From: Lumbricus terrestris
Lineage: Eukaryota > Annelida > Clitellata > Crassiclitellata > Lumbricidae
Length of the DNA stretch: 64,000 bases
Direction of reading: 5' to 3'
Assembly (NCBI GenBank): GCA_949752735.1
Contig: OX457047.1
Span: forward strand, 41,424,782-41,488,781
Notes under the pieces: generated by a model
What the model saw: only the letters and a program-made list of their open reading frames with translations
What the model was told of the DNA's origin: nothing
Database searches by the model: none
Made by a program: the position numbers and the translations under genes
Shown here: positions 53,561 through 64,000 of the stretch, one piece after another
How positions within the stretch are numbered: position 1 is the stretch's first letter
How the letters are laid out: each line of letters opens with the position of its first letter

Positions 53561-54744
53561 ACGCTACAAGTTTGTACAGGGGGACTGGTAGTTGATTGTT
53601 CGCCGGTAGAGATCCACCGTTGGGCTGAGGAGAGGCTTCTTAATTATGGGCTAGGTTGCTATAAGACACCCTATGACCAAAAGGACCATTTTTCTGTTTA
53701 TAAATATTAATATTAGGCCCTATTATTGTTATAATAGTCCAGCTGAATTATTTGCTTTGAGAGTTAGCTTGGAGGAAACCGTACATACGAAGCTTTCTCT
53801 TATATACCACGACTTAAAGTTGCATAAAGGTGTCTGTAAAGATCGCAACTGTATCATTCGTTTCCTCTTTTTTAGCGATATCTGGTGACTTTGAGAGGCG
53901 TTAAGATCGACCGCATCCTGCCCTCGTTTTATTTATTGAACAAGACAGTCGTAGCAACTGACATTTTGATCAAACAGTTGAACCTCATCATAATAGGCAA
54001 CAATCGGTTAACTCAGCCTTGCACTCACTAGGGGCGACTGCAAAGTGAGCAGCATGATGTGAGATTTGTCACACAGTGAACGTGTTATCAACTGCGGCTG
54101 CTAGTGCTACATCACTTGATCTTACTGAGTAGGTCTACTGACCGATTTGAATTAATGAACGAGTAATTATTATAAAATATCAGCTGATGTCGATAAGAAT
54201 ACATGTTTACCATTTTATCATTAATTTTGTATTATATATACAGTATACTCATTTATGATTTTTCAGGTCCTTGCTGATTTTAATTAAGTTATACCGTATA
54301 TAAGCGTCATACAGCTTGTCAATGGTAGCGTTAACAGTTAGCGACATCTTGCGACTGACATAATTGTTGTTTTTGTAAATGACTTCTAGAAATAACGCGC
54401 GCGGCTCTTTTCTAGAGTCGTGCGTACAAGTTTTAAAGGTGTTGAACGAGGTCTGGCCTATCTTCGTAGACAATTACTAGTAAACTGTTAAACGTGCCTG
54501 CCTCGGTAGTGGGCCGTGACCTCACCCTAAGACAAGGGACACCTTTGTATGAATCAGCCGTTTACACGCAGTTGATGATATAGTGCCATGTCTGCCCATA
54601 GTGGTTTCGGGCCCCGAGGTCGGGGTGTAACTTACCTCTCAACTATCGTTAGGCCAAATGAGAAGAGAAAATAATGAATATAAGCAATAACTGTGCTAAT
54701 TCAACCGAACAATTGATATCCTGAGACGCATAATAATTATAGAT

Positions 54745-54840
54745 GGATGTATGGATCCGATTTGACCAGGGTCTATGACAACAGATGCCGTTACCCTGGA
54801 CAGAAATTTGCTCTGCGTATAACAGCACTTAAGAGCCATT
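54745..54840 (+). repeat. dispersed repeat, second copy of 29095..29190
   Basis: Same blocks as the 29 kb copy: TTTGACCAGGGTCTATGACA, GCCGTTACCCTGGACAG and AACAGCACTTAAGAGCC. Over the shared 80 to 90 bp only a handful of bases differ, which suggests a fairly recent common source. Confidence 0.75.
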
Positions 54841-54939
54841 TAAAAATATAAGTTTATTAATAATTAAGAAAAAGAAAGCTTCTATATATAGACAAAGCGC
54901 AGTCTTTAGCCCAGTTAAAGTGAGTAAATAATATTGAAT

Positions 54940-55260
54940 TGCCTGAAGGTTGAAAACTCCACCTCTCGCTATCTCCCCACAGGTCTTTCACTCAAAACTG
55001 AAAACATTGCTCTTTCACAAATCCTATCCTGATTCCTCCTCTTCACATCACATCACTCACCATTTCAACTCTAAACATCACCCACCTTAGCCGCTCATCT
55101 ATCTGCCTTCGACTCTCCGGACTTGACCCGCTTCCTATCGATTTTGTTTTGATTGAGCGCCTGTCAATAAGCTGGTTCCCGCGACTTGGCTTTTGTGGGC
55201 GCTGTAGAAGTCTCAAGATTACGATTACGATTACGATTACGATTACGATTACGATGAAGG
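54940..55260 (+). mobile_element. CR1/L2-like retrotransposon 3' end with (ATTACG)n tail
   Basis: A frame reads VFHSKLKTLLFHKSYP, the conserved F...LKT.LF of CR1/L2 C-termini. The 3' UTR has GACTTGGCTTTTGTGGGCGC and terminates in six copies of ATTACG at 55218..55255. Short hexameric tails are a known feature of CR1/L2-group elements. Confidence 0.75.
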
Positions 55261-55433
55261 CTGGGTTAACCCGGAGTGTAGACAAGTGTCACTATAGTGT
55301 CATATTTTGAAAGGAATTAATCATAAATTTTTAGTATTATAGCTGATCGCAAATTTTTCATTAGCTTAATGCTGGTCCTGCAACCAACCCGCATGTTGCT
55401 TGCATATTCGTGTTTCACCACTCGGTTGGCCTG

Positions 55434-56230
55434 ATATAGCGTCAGTCAGAAACGTTATAAAGGTGTCGTATATGTATCGCCTTCGAGCGTCTTATCTTAC
55501 TCTTAGTATCTCCCAACCTATCTCCTAACTTCTGAACAGTGTTTAATCCCGACGTCTCGGGGTGGGGATCGAAGTTCCCCCAGGGATGACATTCCGGGGG
55601 AAATATTGAGACGTTGACTTGATCACATGTATTTATGTACCATGAAAAATGTATGCACGGCACCATACAAATATAATCAGATTAAAAAGTACATGGAAAT
55701 CGGCATTTTTTTAAAATTGACAATAGGACAAAAAAGGTCATCAGATCCGACAGCACTTAAAATTAACGGAGCTGATTGAATTTAAGTTAATTGTGGACAA
55801 ATGCTAAAAAAGGTGTCGAAGGATGTCGTCAATGTCCAAGCTCGGCGGTTGTCGTCCGTCCATAGCGGCTGTTTTCCCCGCCCCCTCAGAAACCTGATTT
55901 ACCATCCACATAGCAACGGGACTAAATTAAATACTGACCCTTGAATGGCGTCAAAACGCATCATCGCCTCATAAACCCAGTTCAGTTGGGCTGACGTACC
56001 CCTGCAATTTCTGAAGATTGATTTTTATCTACTCTCGGGAATATTCCATCACATCTCGTTTCCGTTAACTGAACACGTGATCTGGGTGTCACCCTATAAT
56101 ATAATTATAGCTTCCTACGTTTTAAAAGACAGTATTTCTAACCTTACACATTTCTCGCATGTACGATAAGGCGTTTGAAGTCGAGACATAGACGAAACCT
56201 TTATAACGTATCTGACTGACGCTATAAGGC
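55434..56230. mobile_element. DNA element with about 60-bp terminal inverted repeats, disrupted by an inner insertion
   Basis: The left TAGCGTCAGTCAGAAACG, TTATAAAGGTGTCG region and the right region ending CTGACTGACGCTA are inverted repeats that match over about 60 bp with roughly 85 percent identity by eye. TA flanks both ends (GATATAGCG and GCTATAAGG), which would fit a TA target duplication. The CAGTGTTTAAT element at 55537..55936 sits inside it. Confidence 0.65.
55528..55945. mobile_element. short relative of the 29667 element, 400 bp, imperfect 9-bp target duplication
   Basis: The element is 55537..55936. It starts CAGTGTTTAATCCCG and ends GGACTAAATTAAATACTG. Flanking nonamers are ACTTCTGAA and ACCCTTGAA (7 of 9 match). 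It has subterminal G/C-rich blocks like the 29667 element and an inner ACAAAAAAGGTCATCAG block shared with 2850 and 49870. Confidence 0.7.
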
Positions 56231-58092
56231 TCTCCTGGACTGCATTTTTCTGTCTCTTCTGTTTCACGGACTTTCACCATACTCGTTCATGGATTGCTGT
56301 AATTCCATTCTGTTCAAAACTATGGTATGTTGGATGCTGTGTTATCTTCCCTTCAACAACAATCAAAGACATCAATAAAGCTATCTTTCATTTCATCTGG
56401 AACAATCAAACGGAATTAGTTAGTAGAAAGACTATCATAGAAACTCCTTCAAACGGTGGACTTGATGTAATCGAAATTGGAACGAAACTTGATTCTCTCA
56501 TCTGTACACACATCCAGCGTCTGCTTACAGCATCAGATCTGAAATGGCAGGACTTTGCCATCTATTGGATTGGTATGCAGCTTCGTAACCACAACCCTGC
56601 CTTCGCATCCAACCTTCGTCCACATGCAGAATTTCCATCTCCTTTCTACAAGAATGCCCTGGAGGTTTTCCGTCGCACTGTTTCACTTGATCCTCTTCTA
56701 CAAGTGAAGGACTACAGTGCGAGAAACACGTACTCTGTTCTCAAGAAGCCACTGGTCCAACCACCAAGGATCATGGCCAAACACCCTCTCATTGACTTTG
56801 CGCACACATGGAAAGCTGTGACAAATCGTTTCGTCTCTCCTAAAGCAAGAGAACTGAACTGGAAGATTGCTCATGGGGCCCTTCCGGTCAACGACTACCT
56901 CTACAGTCTCCAGATCATCCGACACAATCGCTGCCCATTCTGTGACCAGCCAGAGACATTAACCCATCGCTTTCTGTCATGTAGAGAAGTTCGTCTCCTT
57001 TGGCGTTGGGTGGAAGGGATTGTGTCAGACATTTCCTGCAGAACTGTTCGAATAGATCGGAATTTCGTTCTCTTTCAACAGACAACGGATTTACCTGATC
57101 TGGATCTAACTGTCCTACTTGTGCTGAGTGGTGAAGCAAAAATGGCCATATGGACACAAAGAAATCGAGTCAAATATGACAAAAAGAAACTGGTCAGCTT
57201 GGATATTCTCCGACTGTTTGTCCATTCCGTAAAAACCCGCATACAAACAGACTTTGTGAGATTAGACAGAGTCACTTTCATGAATATATGGTGCAGAGGA
57301 AATCCTCCTCTTCTTGCATCAGTAGATGGTGACCGTGTCATAATAAATATGTCTGTTTAAATAAAGCTGTTAAGTACCTTTAGTGTATATGCCAAAGATA
57401 TTCTGAGTTAGTTCTTTGTAGAATTGTTTTACATGACAGTTTATCCATAGAACTTTTCTTCGTATCTTATTGAGTGAATGGGCTCAGACAGTATTCCAAC
57501 TTTGGAATAAATACAGAGCAAGTAAGATGTAAAACAATGTACTAGTCTGTCTGTAAACATTGGTTCATGCAGTGCTATATATACTGTACTGTATTTTAAC
57601 AAAAGATATTGTAAATCTGCATATCAGTAATACATTATTTCAGTACACGAATACTGAATGGCATGCTTAAAAATGACATTACAAATAGTATTATAGACAC
57701 TCATATGAGAATTTCATTTCTGTTGTGCATAGGTTATCTATTGTACTGCATCTGTAACGATCTTCATATTATCTTGCAAAACTTTTTTCATAATCATCTC
57801 AATCGGTATTTAAATACATGTGCATTGCTTAAGTGCATATTTTCTGTGCTGAAGAAATCTTAGAAAATGACAGTGATAATCTGACATGTTGATAAATCTC
57901 TGCAGTGCTATCTAATGCATTGTATCATAAAAGACATTGTTTTTTTAAAAAAAGCTCAATTTGAACATTTTAAATTAGTATTTAAACATTTCAGTGCATA
58001 TATTTTGCACTGATAATGCACGAGAATGCAATTGTGTGGATTGCTTGTAAATATTTTGTACATTATTAAAAGAAAAAAAGAAAAAAAAATTC
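56200..58092 (+). mobile_element. L1/Tx1-like non-LTR retrotransposon 3' end with poly-A-like tail
   Basis: A 5'-truncated element covering the C-terminal part of the reverse transcriptase protein (56240..57360), about 700 bp of 3' UTR, and an A-rich end (AAAAGAAAAAAAGAAAAAAA) at 58066..58090. The right boundary is set at this tail. I found no target duplication. Confidence 0.75.
56240..57360 (+). pseudogene. C-terminal reverse transcriptase region with zinc-binding domain (zf-RVT type)
   Basis: An uninterrupted frame reads IKDINKAIFHFIWNN and SNGGLDVIEI, the post-catalytic region in which L1/Tx1 proteins have F.W....I....L..P...GGL. It then reads LNWKIAHGALPVNDYLY and the zinc-binding CPFCDQPETLTHRFLSC (C-x2-C-x7-H-x4-C), ending VIINMSV and TAA at 57358..57360. 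No catalytic core or endonuclease is present. The frame is intact, so insertion is probably recent. Confidence 0.85.
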
Positions 58093-58109
58093 CATTCTCG
58101 TTTATTTCT

Positions 58110-58400
58110 TCAAGGTTCGACTGTCATGTCTACAATCGGTCCAAAACGCGTCTGCCAGATTTTAACACATCTACCAAGATACTCTCGTGCTTCTTCATCT
58201 TTCAACATTTGCATTGGTTCCACTTTCAGCACGCCTTAAATTCAAAATCCTCATTTTGGTCTCCCACGTACAACGGTATTTTGCCCCGAAATGTCTGGCT
58301 ATTGAAATGCTTCGCAACTGCTCAAACTTTGGCAATGCCAGTCCCAATCTTGAATAAGTGAGGTGGGCGACACTTATTTGTAAGCACACAGTATTATCGT
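58110..58400 (+). mobile_element. CR1/L2-like reverse transcriptase fragment
   Basis: Mixed frames give RLSCLQSVQNASARF, HLPRYSRASSS and FSARLKFKILILVSHVQRYF, matching the LQ.VQN..AR.......H..P.L..LHWLPV..R..FKIL.L.....H conserved region. The 3' block GCCAGTCCCAATCTTGAA follows. Confidence 0.7.
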
Positions 58401-58619
58401 CGTCAAGCTCAGACTATATGCTGTTGAGATTAATAGTTACCGACACCTCTTTTAAGATTAATATTTGTTCTTAAAGTTCACACGGTTAATCCGTTTATCA
58501 AAATACGTCCCGCAAATAGTAGAGAAAAGTGGCCTGAAACGAGAATGTGAAGTAATTGTTCACTTTGTGATGCAAGCATGAAATTTGGTACATACTACGA
58601 ACATGTCATAAGAAAAAGA

Positions 58620-59076
58620 TTTGGTTATAGGACCATCGCAGATTTGACCCCTGGTCCCAATGGCAACCATTTTTCAAAATGGCCGACCGGTTTACAGATT
58701 TTAAACTATATCTCAGCTTCCATGCAGTAGCCTACACTTAGAATCAGTCACCTTGGTGTCTAAACATGCATGGTTAGGGGCGGGAATTCCATCAGAGCCA
58801 TTGTAAATGTTCCCCACGGTTTCAACGGCGGCCATTTTCCAAAATGGCGACCAAAATACGGATTTTTCAATATCTCAGCTTCCAGTGCACTTGAATCGTC
58901 ATACATAGTTCGTGGTGTAGATTCCAACGGAGCCATTGCAAATGTTCCCCAGGACTTCGGTGGCGACCATTTTCCAAAATGGCCGACCAAAAATACGGAA
59001 CTTTGAACAATTTTAAATATCTCAGCTTTCAGTTCACTTACAATCGTCATCTTGGTTTAGACACCAAGATGACGAT
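58620..59076 (+). repeat. three tandem copies of a roughly 135-bp unit with CCATTTT..AAAATGG hairpins
   Basis: CCATTTTTCAAAATGG at 58667 and CCATTTTCCAAAATGG at 58832 and 58967 start the recurring part. It continues GACCAAAATACGGATTTTTC, ATATCTCAGCTTCCAG and CAATCGTCATCTTGGTG with variations. The array ends in a perfect 15-bp stem-loop (AATCGTCATCTTGGT, loop TTAGAC, ACCAAGATGACGATT) at 59042..59077, next to a family 2 SINE. Confidence 0.85.
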
Positions 59077-59289
59077 TCCGGTAGCGCAATGGATAACACG
59101 TTGGCGTAGAGTGCGAGAGGTAGCGAGTTCGAGCCCCCGTTGGGCGGACATGCTTTGTAGGCTGCTATTAGCGCCGTGTGATTGCAAAGCTGTCTGTTCT
59201 GTTAGTAGTTAAGTTTAATTTAGATTACTGCATAACTTGTAAATGTAAAGTGCAGTGCGTGTTGCAGGCGCCTCATTAAAGAAAAGATT

Positions 59290-59290
<1 letters not shown>
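59076..59290 (+). mobile_element. tRNA-derived SINE, family 2, best head
   Basis: Head GGTAGCGCAATGGATAACAC (A-box) and GCGAGTTCGAGCCCCC (B-box), then GGACATGCTTTGTAGGCTGC and CTGTCTGTTCTGTTAGTAG. The 3' end differs from the other copies and leads directly into the (ATT)n array at 59290. Confidence 0.85.
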
Positions 59291-59745
<455 letters not shown>

Positions 59746-59759
59746 CTAAGATTTAGTTT

Positions 59760-61066
59760 TTACATATAAATTTTAGTTTGCTTAGGGTGGCCGGTCAACG
59801 GCCTCGGGTAATCCAGACAAGGTGCCCTGGTAGGCAACAGCTTTGTAGCGCTGGATAGTGACTGAGATTATTATTATTATTTTATAATTATTGTAACCAT
59901 TAATTTTATTAAACACACTTTTTTACAAGAAACTGCAAGAAAGTTGTTTTTGAGCATATTTATATACTGCAGATGCAAACGTTACAAAGGTGTCTAATAC
60001 AATTGAGCAATTGGTATACATAGAATCAAGCTAGTAGCATCTGACTACAATAATTTGACGTCATCTTAAAGAGATGAAGAATAGATTATGCTGTAAGCTG
60101 TCGTTAAACCATGGGTCTAATATCAAATGAATACAAATATATGAGGCAGAAAACTATCAGCCAATCGGAGATCGTCTTTCTGACGCGTCACACGCGATGT
60201 ATGTAACGTCTATCCGGGTACTCGGCAGAGTATTATTTGAAACAGAGTCGCGGCGGTTTGTTTAGTCATCATCCGTGTAATCTCGATATTAGATTCGTCC
60301 TCCGCTACGACAATCGTCAACAAGACAATCTTGAATGACCTGGTGAAGCAAAAAATTCCCGTTTACAGCCACAGGAATGATCTAGGTCAATGACCTGATT
60401 TTCGCCGTCCTAATGTCCCCTTCGATGTTAGTTCCACGTTTAACTCTGGGTCCATCCAGTAATCATTGCAGCACAGCTTAGAGGGGAAACACGATATTTC
60501 TTGACGTGCGCTTTTTATTATATATAATGCAAATATTTAACTTAAATGAGGTGTGCAAATGCTTTGAAGAGTTCTCTCCGTTCGTGTAATATTTTCAACC
60601 AAATGGCTATCATAGCCTAATGGCTGTCGTAGTTTCAATGTGGTGACACCGCGTTTACCCAGAGATCGTTTGCCTCGCCGTATAGACCTACCCTTTCAGT
60701 GGCGGCGCTAGGAGGGGCTAAGGGGGCTAAGCCCCCTTAAAAAGGCCATCAACTTTTGTTCCCATATAAAATAAAATATTTACACGATTAACCCCATTTA
60801 ACCCAAAAAAATACCGTAAGGGTCTGCTGCACGAGGTTTGACGGGCAGTTTGGCGGATTATGAAAAAAGACCATTTTCGAAGATTTAGATCAAGCGACTA
60901 AAAAAAGCGTCGGAAATTGAAATTTTTCTTCGGAATTTGGTCGATGACAAAAAAAGGTCGTCAGAAATTTTGGCAACTGAAAAACGAAATTTTTTTCCCG
61001 AAAATCCAGCTCCCTCCCCTCAAAACGATAATGTTGATAAAATGGGTAACTAGTATAATAGAACGT
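59760..61066. other. non-coding stretch, no gene seen
   Basis: It holds an AAACGTTACAAAGGTGTC motif (59977..59994), the left half of a hAT-like MITE (60697..60830), and a GGTCGATGACAAAAAAAGG / TCGTCAGAAATTTTGG block related to 46740 and 49860. Nothing with coding character was found. Confidence 0.6.
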
Positions 61067-61294
61067 GGGACGCGGTGGTGTAGTGGTGGCGTCGTTGCCT
61101 TGAAGCCAGAAGGTTCGAGGTTCGAATCCACCTCGCCGCGTAAGGACCTTGGGCAAGTTCTTCACTCACAATTGCTCAGCGCTTCGGCGTGAAACTCCGA
61201 TGCAGTGTCCGCTCTGCATTCGGGAGCGCCTCTGAGTAGCGAGAGAGAGAGAGAGCTTGAAGGGGCGCTATAACAAGTGCACATACAAACAAAC
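61067..61294 (+). mobile_element. tRNA-derived SINE, family 1, full length
   Basis: Head GACGCGGTGGTGTAGTGGTG, B-box AGGTTCGAATCC, core CTTGGGCAAGTTCTTCACTC, an inserted (GA)n run at 61240..61255, and tail ATACAAACAAACG. It is very similar to 18109 and 48834. Confidence 0.9.
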
Positions 61295-62400
61295 GTGATT
61301 GGGGTTGCCAACAGTTAAAGTGGGTTCATGCAATAACAGGCTTTTGATCATTCGTACATTATACTATGAATTACAATAATTCCGCCTTGTGTCATTTTGC
61401 AATAAAACGTGGATTATTATTGAATCCAGCTGAAGGACGATTCCGCGTTCTTTATCCTAACTTTTAAAATTAAGTAAATGCGATCCTTAAAATCGCCATA
61501 AAATCGAGCCGTAAATTTAGCTGCTTGACTAAGCAAGTCGTTAAAAATCGTGGATACCAGTTGGTTTGACTGCTCTTACGACCATCGATATGCCCATTAA
61601 TTATGTCAAATGATTTTATCTCATCAGCCTAGTACAAAAGTGCAAAATCATTCTATTTTTGCAATTATTTACATAATTTTCTGCACTCGTCCAAAGATGG
61701 ATTCAATTGTTATGAACATAAACAATTTTAGGTAGCCTATAATTGTGTTTCATTTGTAGAACTACTCTTTGTACCTGATTGCGGTGTTTCTATCAGTTTT
61801 GTTGCCAATTAAACGAATATAATAATAATGATGATACATCATTGGTATTGCTCTCAGTTCTCAAAGCGACGTCAACGGCCCTGATATATCCACCGGCTGT
61901 CGCAAAAACCCAGAAAAATACGATGCACTCATTCGACACCTTTATAACGTAATTAAACGACGTTACTTAATTTGAAAACTGCGTACATTTTACAGTTTTT
62001 ACAGCCCTTTAAAGTTACAGCTTAAATTAGTGTTGTCAGACAATAATTGATATAAAAACAATGCTACCTAAATTGCATTAGATGATCCTGTTGTCATAAT
62101 CTATGAGCATAGGAAATGTAAGATGGACTCTTTTAAATTGTTAATGATTGAACATTGATGAAACTGTGAAGCTTCATTCAGATACAAGTCCTGTTGATGG
62201 TGTTTTTTGGATGCTAGAAATTTGTTTTCATTGCATTGTATATATTTTTTGCATTTTCGTCAACGGCCATTGATGCCATTGGACGACGTTAACCTGTGGA
62301 ATAATAAGAATAATTTTACAGTTTGATCGTATTATCGGTACATCATTGGCGGGGGCGCGTCATTGATGCATTGACACTCTGGCGCGAATAAGCTGTAAAA
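61295..62400. other. non-coding stretch, no gene seen
   Basis: A/T-rich sequence with one GACACCTTTATAACGT motif (61935..61950, the inverted form of the AACGTTATAAAGGTGTC motif) and an isolated CGTCAACGGCC phrase at 61870 and 62260. No open frame of convincing composition and no terminal repeats were found. Confidence 0.6.
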
Positions 62401-62404
62401 ATTA

Positions 62405-62625
62405 TTACTTACTTAATCCTTCCTGTGCAGGTCTGCACATCGGGCAACGCACTTCCTCCACTCGTCCCTGTCCATCGCCAGTTCTTCAGCCTCCTCCCAT
62501 GACATCTCCAGACATCTCAAATCATCTCTGATAATGTCCTTCCAGTTCTTTCTTAGTCTTCATCTCTAGAGATCTTCCTTCTATTTCCAGCATTCCAGGA
62601 CGTGTGTATATCCTACTAATTATAC
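62405..62625 (-). mobile_element. 3' coding end of an RTE/CR1-type non-LTR element
   Basis: The minus strand reads KNWKDIIRDDLRCLEMSWEE, then AEELAMDRDEWRKCVARC and ADLHRKD before a stop. W..I..DL......W..A...A.DR..WR..V is the usual C-terminus of RTE-type proteins (compare RNREQWRK in the 9.7 kb copy). It is only about 70 codons long. Confidence 0.7.
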
Positions 62626-62729
62626 CAAACATATATTTTTGCCGACGGCGACGGCCCCTGTTGTCATAAGCTGTCGTTATATTTCACAGTCATTTCTCAA
62701 GCATAATCACAGAACCTGCACTAAAGACG

Positions 62730-62940
62730 ATGGTATGGTATGGTACGGTATGGTATGGTATGGTACGGTACGGTGCGGTGCGGTGCGGTGCGGTGCGGTG
62801 CGGTGCGGTGCGGTGCGGTACGGTGTGGTATGGTGTGGTGTGGCATGGCATGTCATGGCATGACATGTCATGTCATGGCATGACATGTCATGTCATGGCA
62901 TGGCATAGCATATATAGTATAGAATGGTATGGTAAGGGTA
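62730..62940 (+). repeat. (GGTAT)n, (GGTGC)n, (CATGG/CATGT)n pentanucleotide array
   Basis: Blocks of GGTAT, GGTGC and TGTCATGGCA-type pentamers follow one another over 200 bp. The last block has many self-complementary CATG sites. Confidence 0.92.
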
Positions 62941-64000
62941 ATAGCAGGGGTAATGTCCGGGGGTATTGTTCTGTTCCCAACTTGATATTTTGTCGTATCA
63001 CTCAATTTCAATAATAATTGTGTTCTATAAATATCAATTTAGTACTTGCAGACCATCCTAGCAAGCAAGTCACACGTTTGACACGTTTACGCATTGCCTC
63101 ACGACATTTTAATCTGGAGGAATATGTTTCAGTATGATAAGACTGTTCTGTTTTCACACCTTTTTTAATGATGCATTTCAAAAGTGATAAACGTTTTTTG
63201 ACTTATTTCATTAGCACGCGGTTTTCTGGAATCTTAAAAAAAGTTATAGCGAACAGGAATATGAGAAATCGATCATTATGAATGGTGAATGCTGGTGGGT
63301 TTTGTGGCGAGAAAATTGATTGTCTTCGTTTCAATGAAGAATGACTTGCATTTTTGGTTGAAAGAAAGTAACTGCTGAAACAGCGACGACATCTTCAAAG
63401 CTATTCATGCTTTACGTAACAGATAAAAAAAATTAACCGAATTTAATCAAATTAAATCGAAATTGTATAATACATGAGATAAATCCATTGTTCACAAGTC
63501 ATGTATGCACCAGCTTTAAAAGAAGATTAACAATGGGAAAGGTCTCTGTGGGTTTCATGCTGATTCTCATTGCGAGGCAACGGAGACCGTTGATGCAGTC
63601 CCCCTGGAATGAGAACCACTGTAAAAATCAAGAGGTGTTGTTTACACGTATATGTGCACCAATCCCCCCAGAAAAAATAATATACGCAGCTTTATTCCTC
63701 TACCCCCCTCCACTTCAGAAAAAGGAATACTCCTGTCTTCATGTAGACCTATATATGGTTCTAGGACAATTACCCCCGGACAATTACCCCTAGTACAACA
63801 ATAACTGAACAATTACCCCCCCCACGACAATAACCCCCATGTTGAAAGAATGACCAAATAACAACTAAGTGTTAGACATAATTAAGAGACTTGCCACAAT
63901 CATATCAAAGACTGATTATGAAAAAATAATTATTATATGTAGTAATAAGGTAATGTAAATTCTGGCTCCGAACATGGGCGGATACAGAAATTTTCGATGG
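62941..64000. other. right edge, A/T-rich non-coding, ending in a hAT-like MITE left terminus
   Basis: No gene is seen. The phrase GGACAATTACCCC with variants repeats at 63766..63835. From 63973 to the edge, CATGGGCGGATACAG and ATTTTCGATGG match the left end of the 48090 element, so a further MITE copy starts here and continues outside the window. Confidence 0.55.

Overview
The window is animal nuclear DNA, not bacterial or viral. Coding sequence is cut by short GT-AG introns (one GC-AG), and the space between exons is filled with microsatellites, tRNA-derived SINEs, non-LTR retrotransposon fragments and small hAT-like transposons. Protein similarity and repeat style fit a marine invertebrate. 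I cannot name the species from the sequence.

The main gene is a complete ortholog of ANKRD27 (VARP, the VPS9-domain ankyrin-repeat protein) on the + strand at 3826..25897. I rebuilt 26 coding exons with matching splice phases, giving about 1089 residues. The order is an N-terminal conserved region, a VPS9 RAB-GEF domain, a first Cys-rich zinc motif, a first ankyrin block, a linker, a second Cys-rich motif, a second ankyrin block and a polar tail. This is the architecture of vertebrate VARP, a RAB21 GEF and RAB32/38 effector that bridges VAMP7 and retromer (through VPS29) on endosomes. The introns hold a 21-bp minisatellite that touches a splice donor, a 1.1 kb polypurine tract carrying a 21-nt copy of a downstream exon, a 15-bp palindromic array, SINEs and an RTE-type reverse transcriptase fragment.

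A second complete gene at 32189..40999 (+) has three exons whose phases fit. It encodes a 197-residue four-transmembrane protein resembling the claudin/PMP22 superfamily, but without the paired cysteines of the first extracellular loop. Its 7.5 kb first intron is packed with satellites, including a 26-bp unit in a three-unit higher-order array and a 0.34 kb TGTA/TGCA tract.

The rest is transposon-derived or low complexity. Positions 1..2641 (-) are an L2/CR1-like non-LTR element with endonuclease and reverse transcriptase, broken by one apparent frameshift. Positions 9733..10545 are an RTE-like fragment and 56200..58090 an L1/Tx1-like 3' end. Several further CR1/L2-type 3' ends are scattered about. 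Five short hAT-type elements have exact 8-bp target duplications: four at 46181..48440, where two or three appear to sit inside an older one, and one at 26173..26382. A 1.55 kb element at 29667..31214 has a perfect 9-bp target duplication and internal 86-bp tandem repeats. Positions 42000..64000 contain no gene I can support, only a few GC-richer islands of unknown role.
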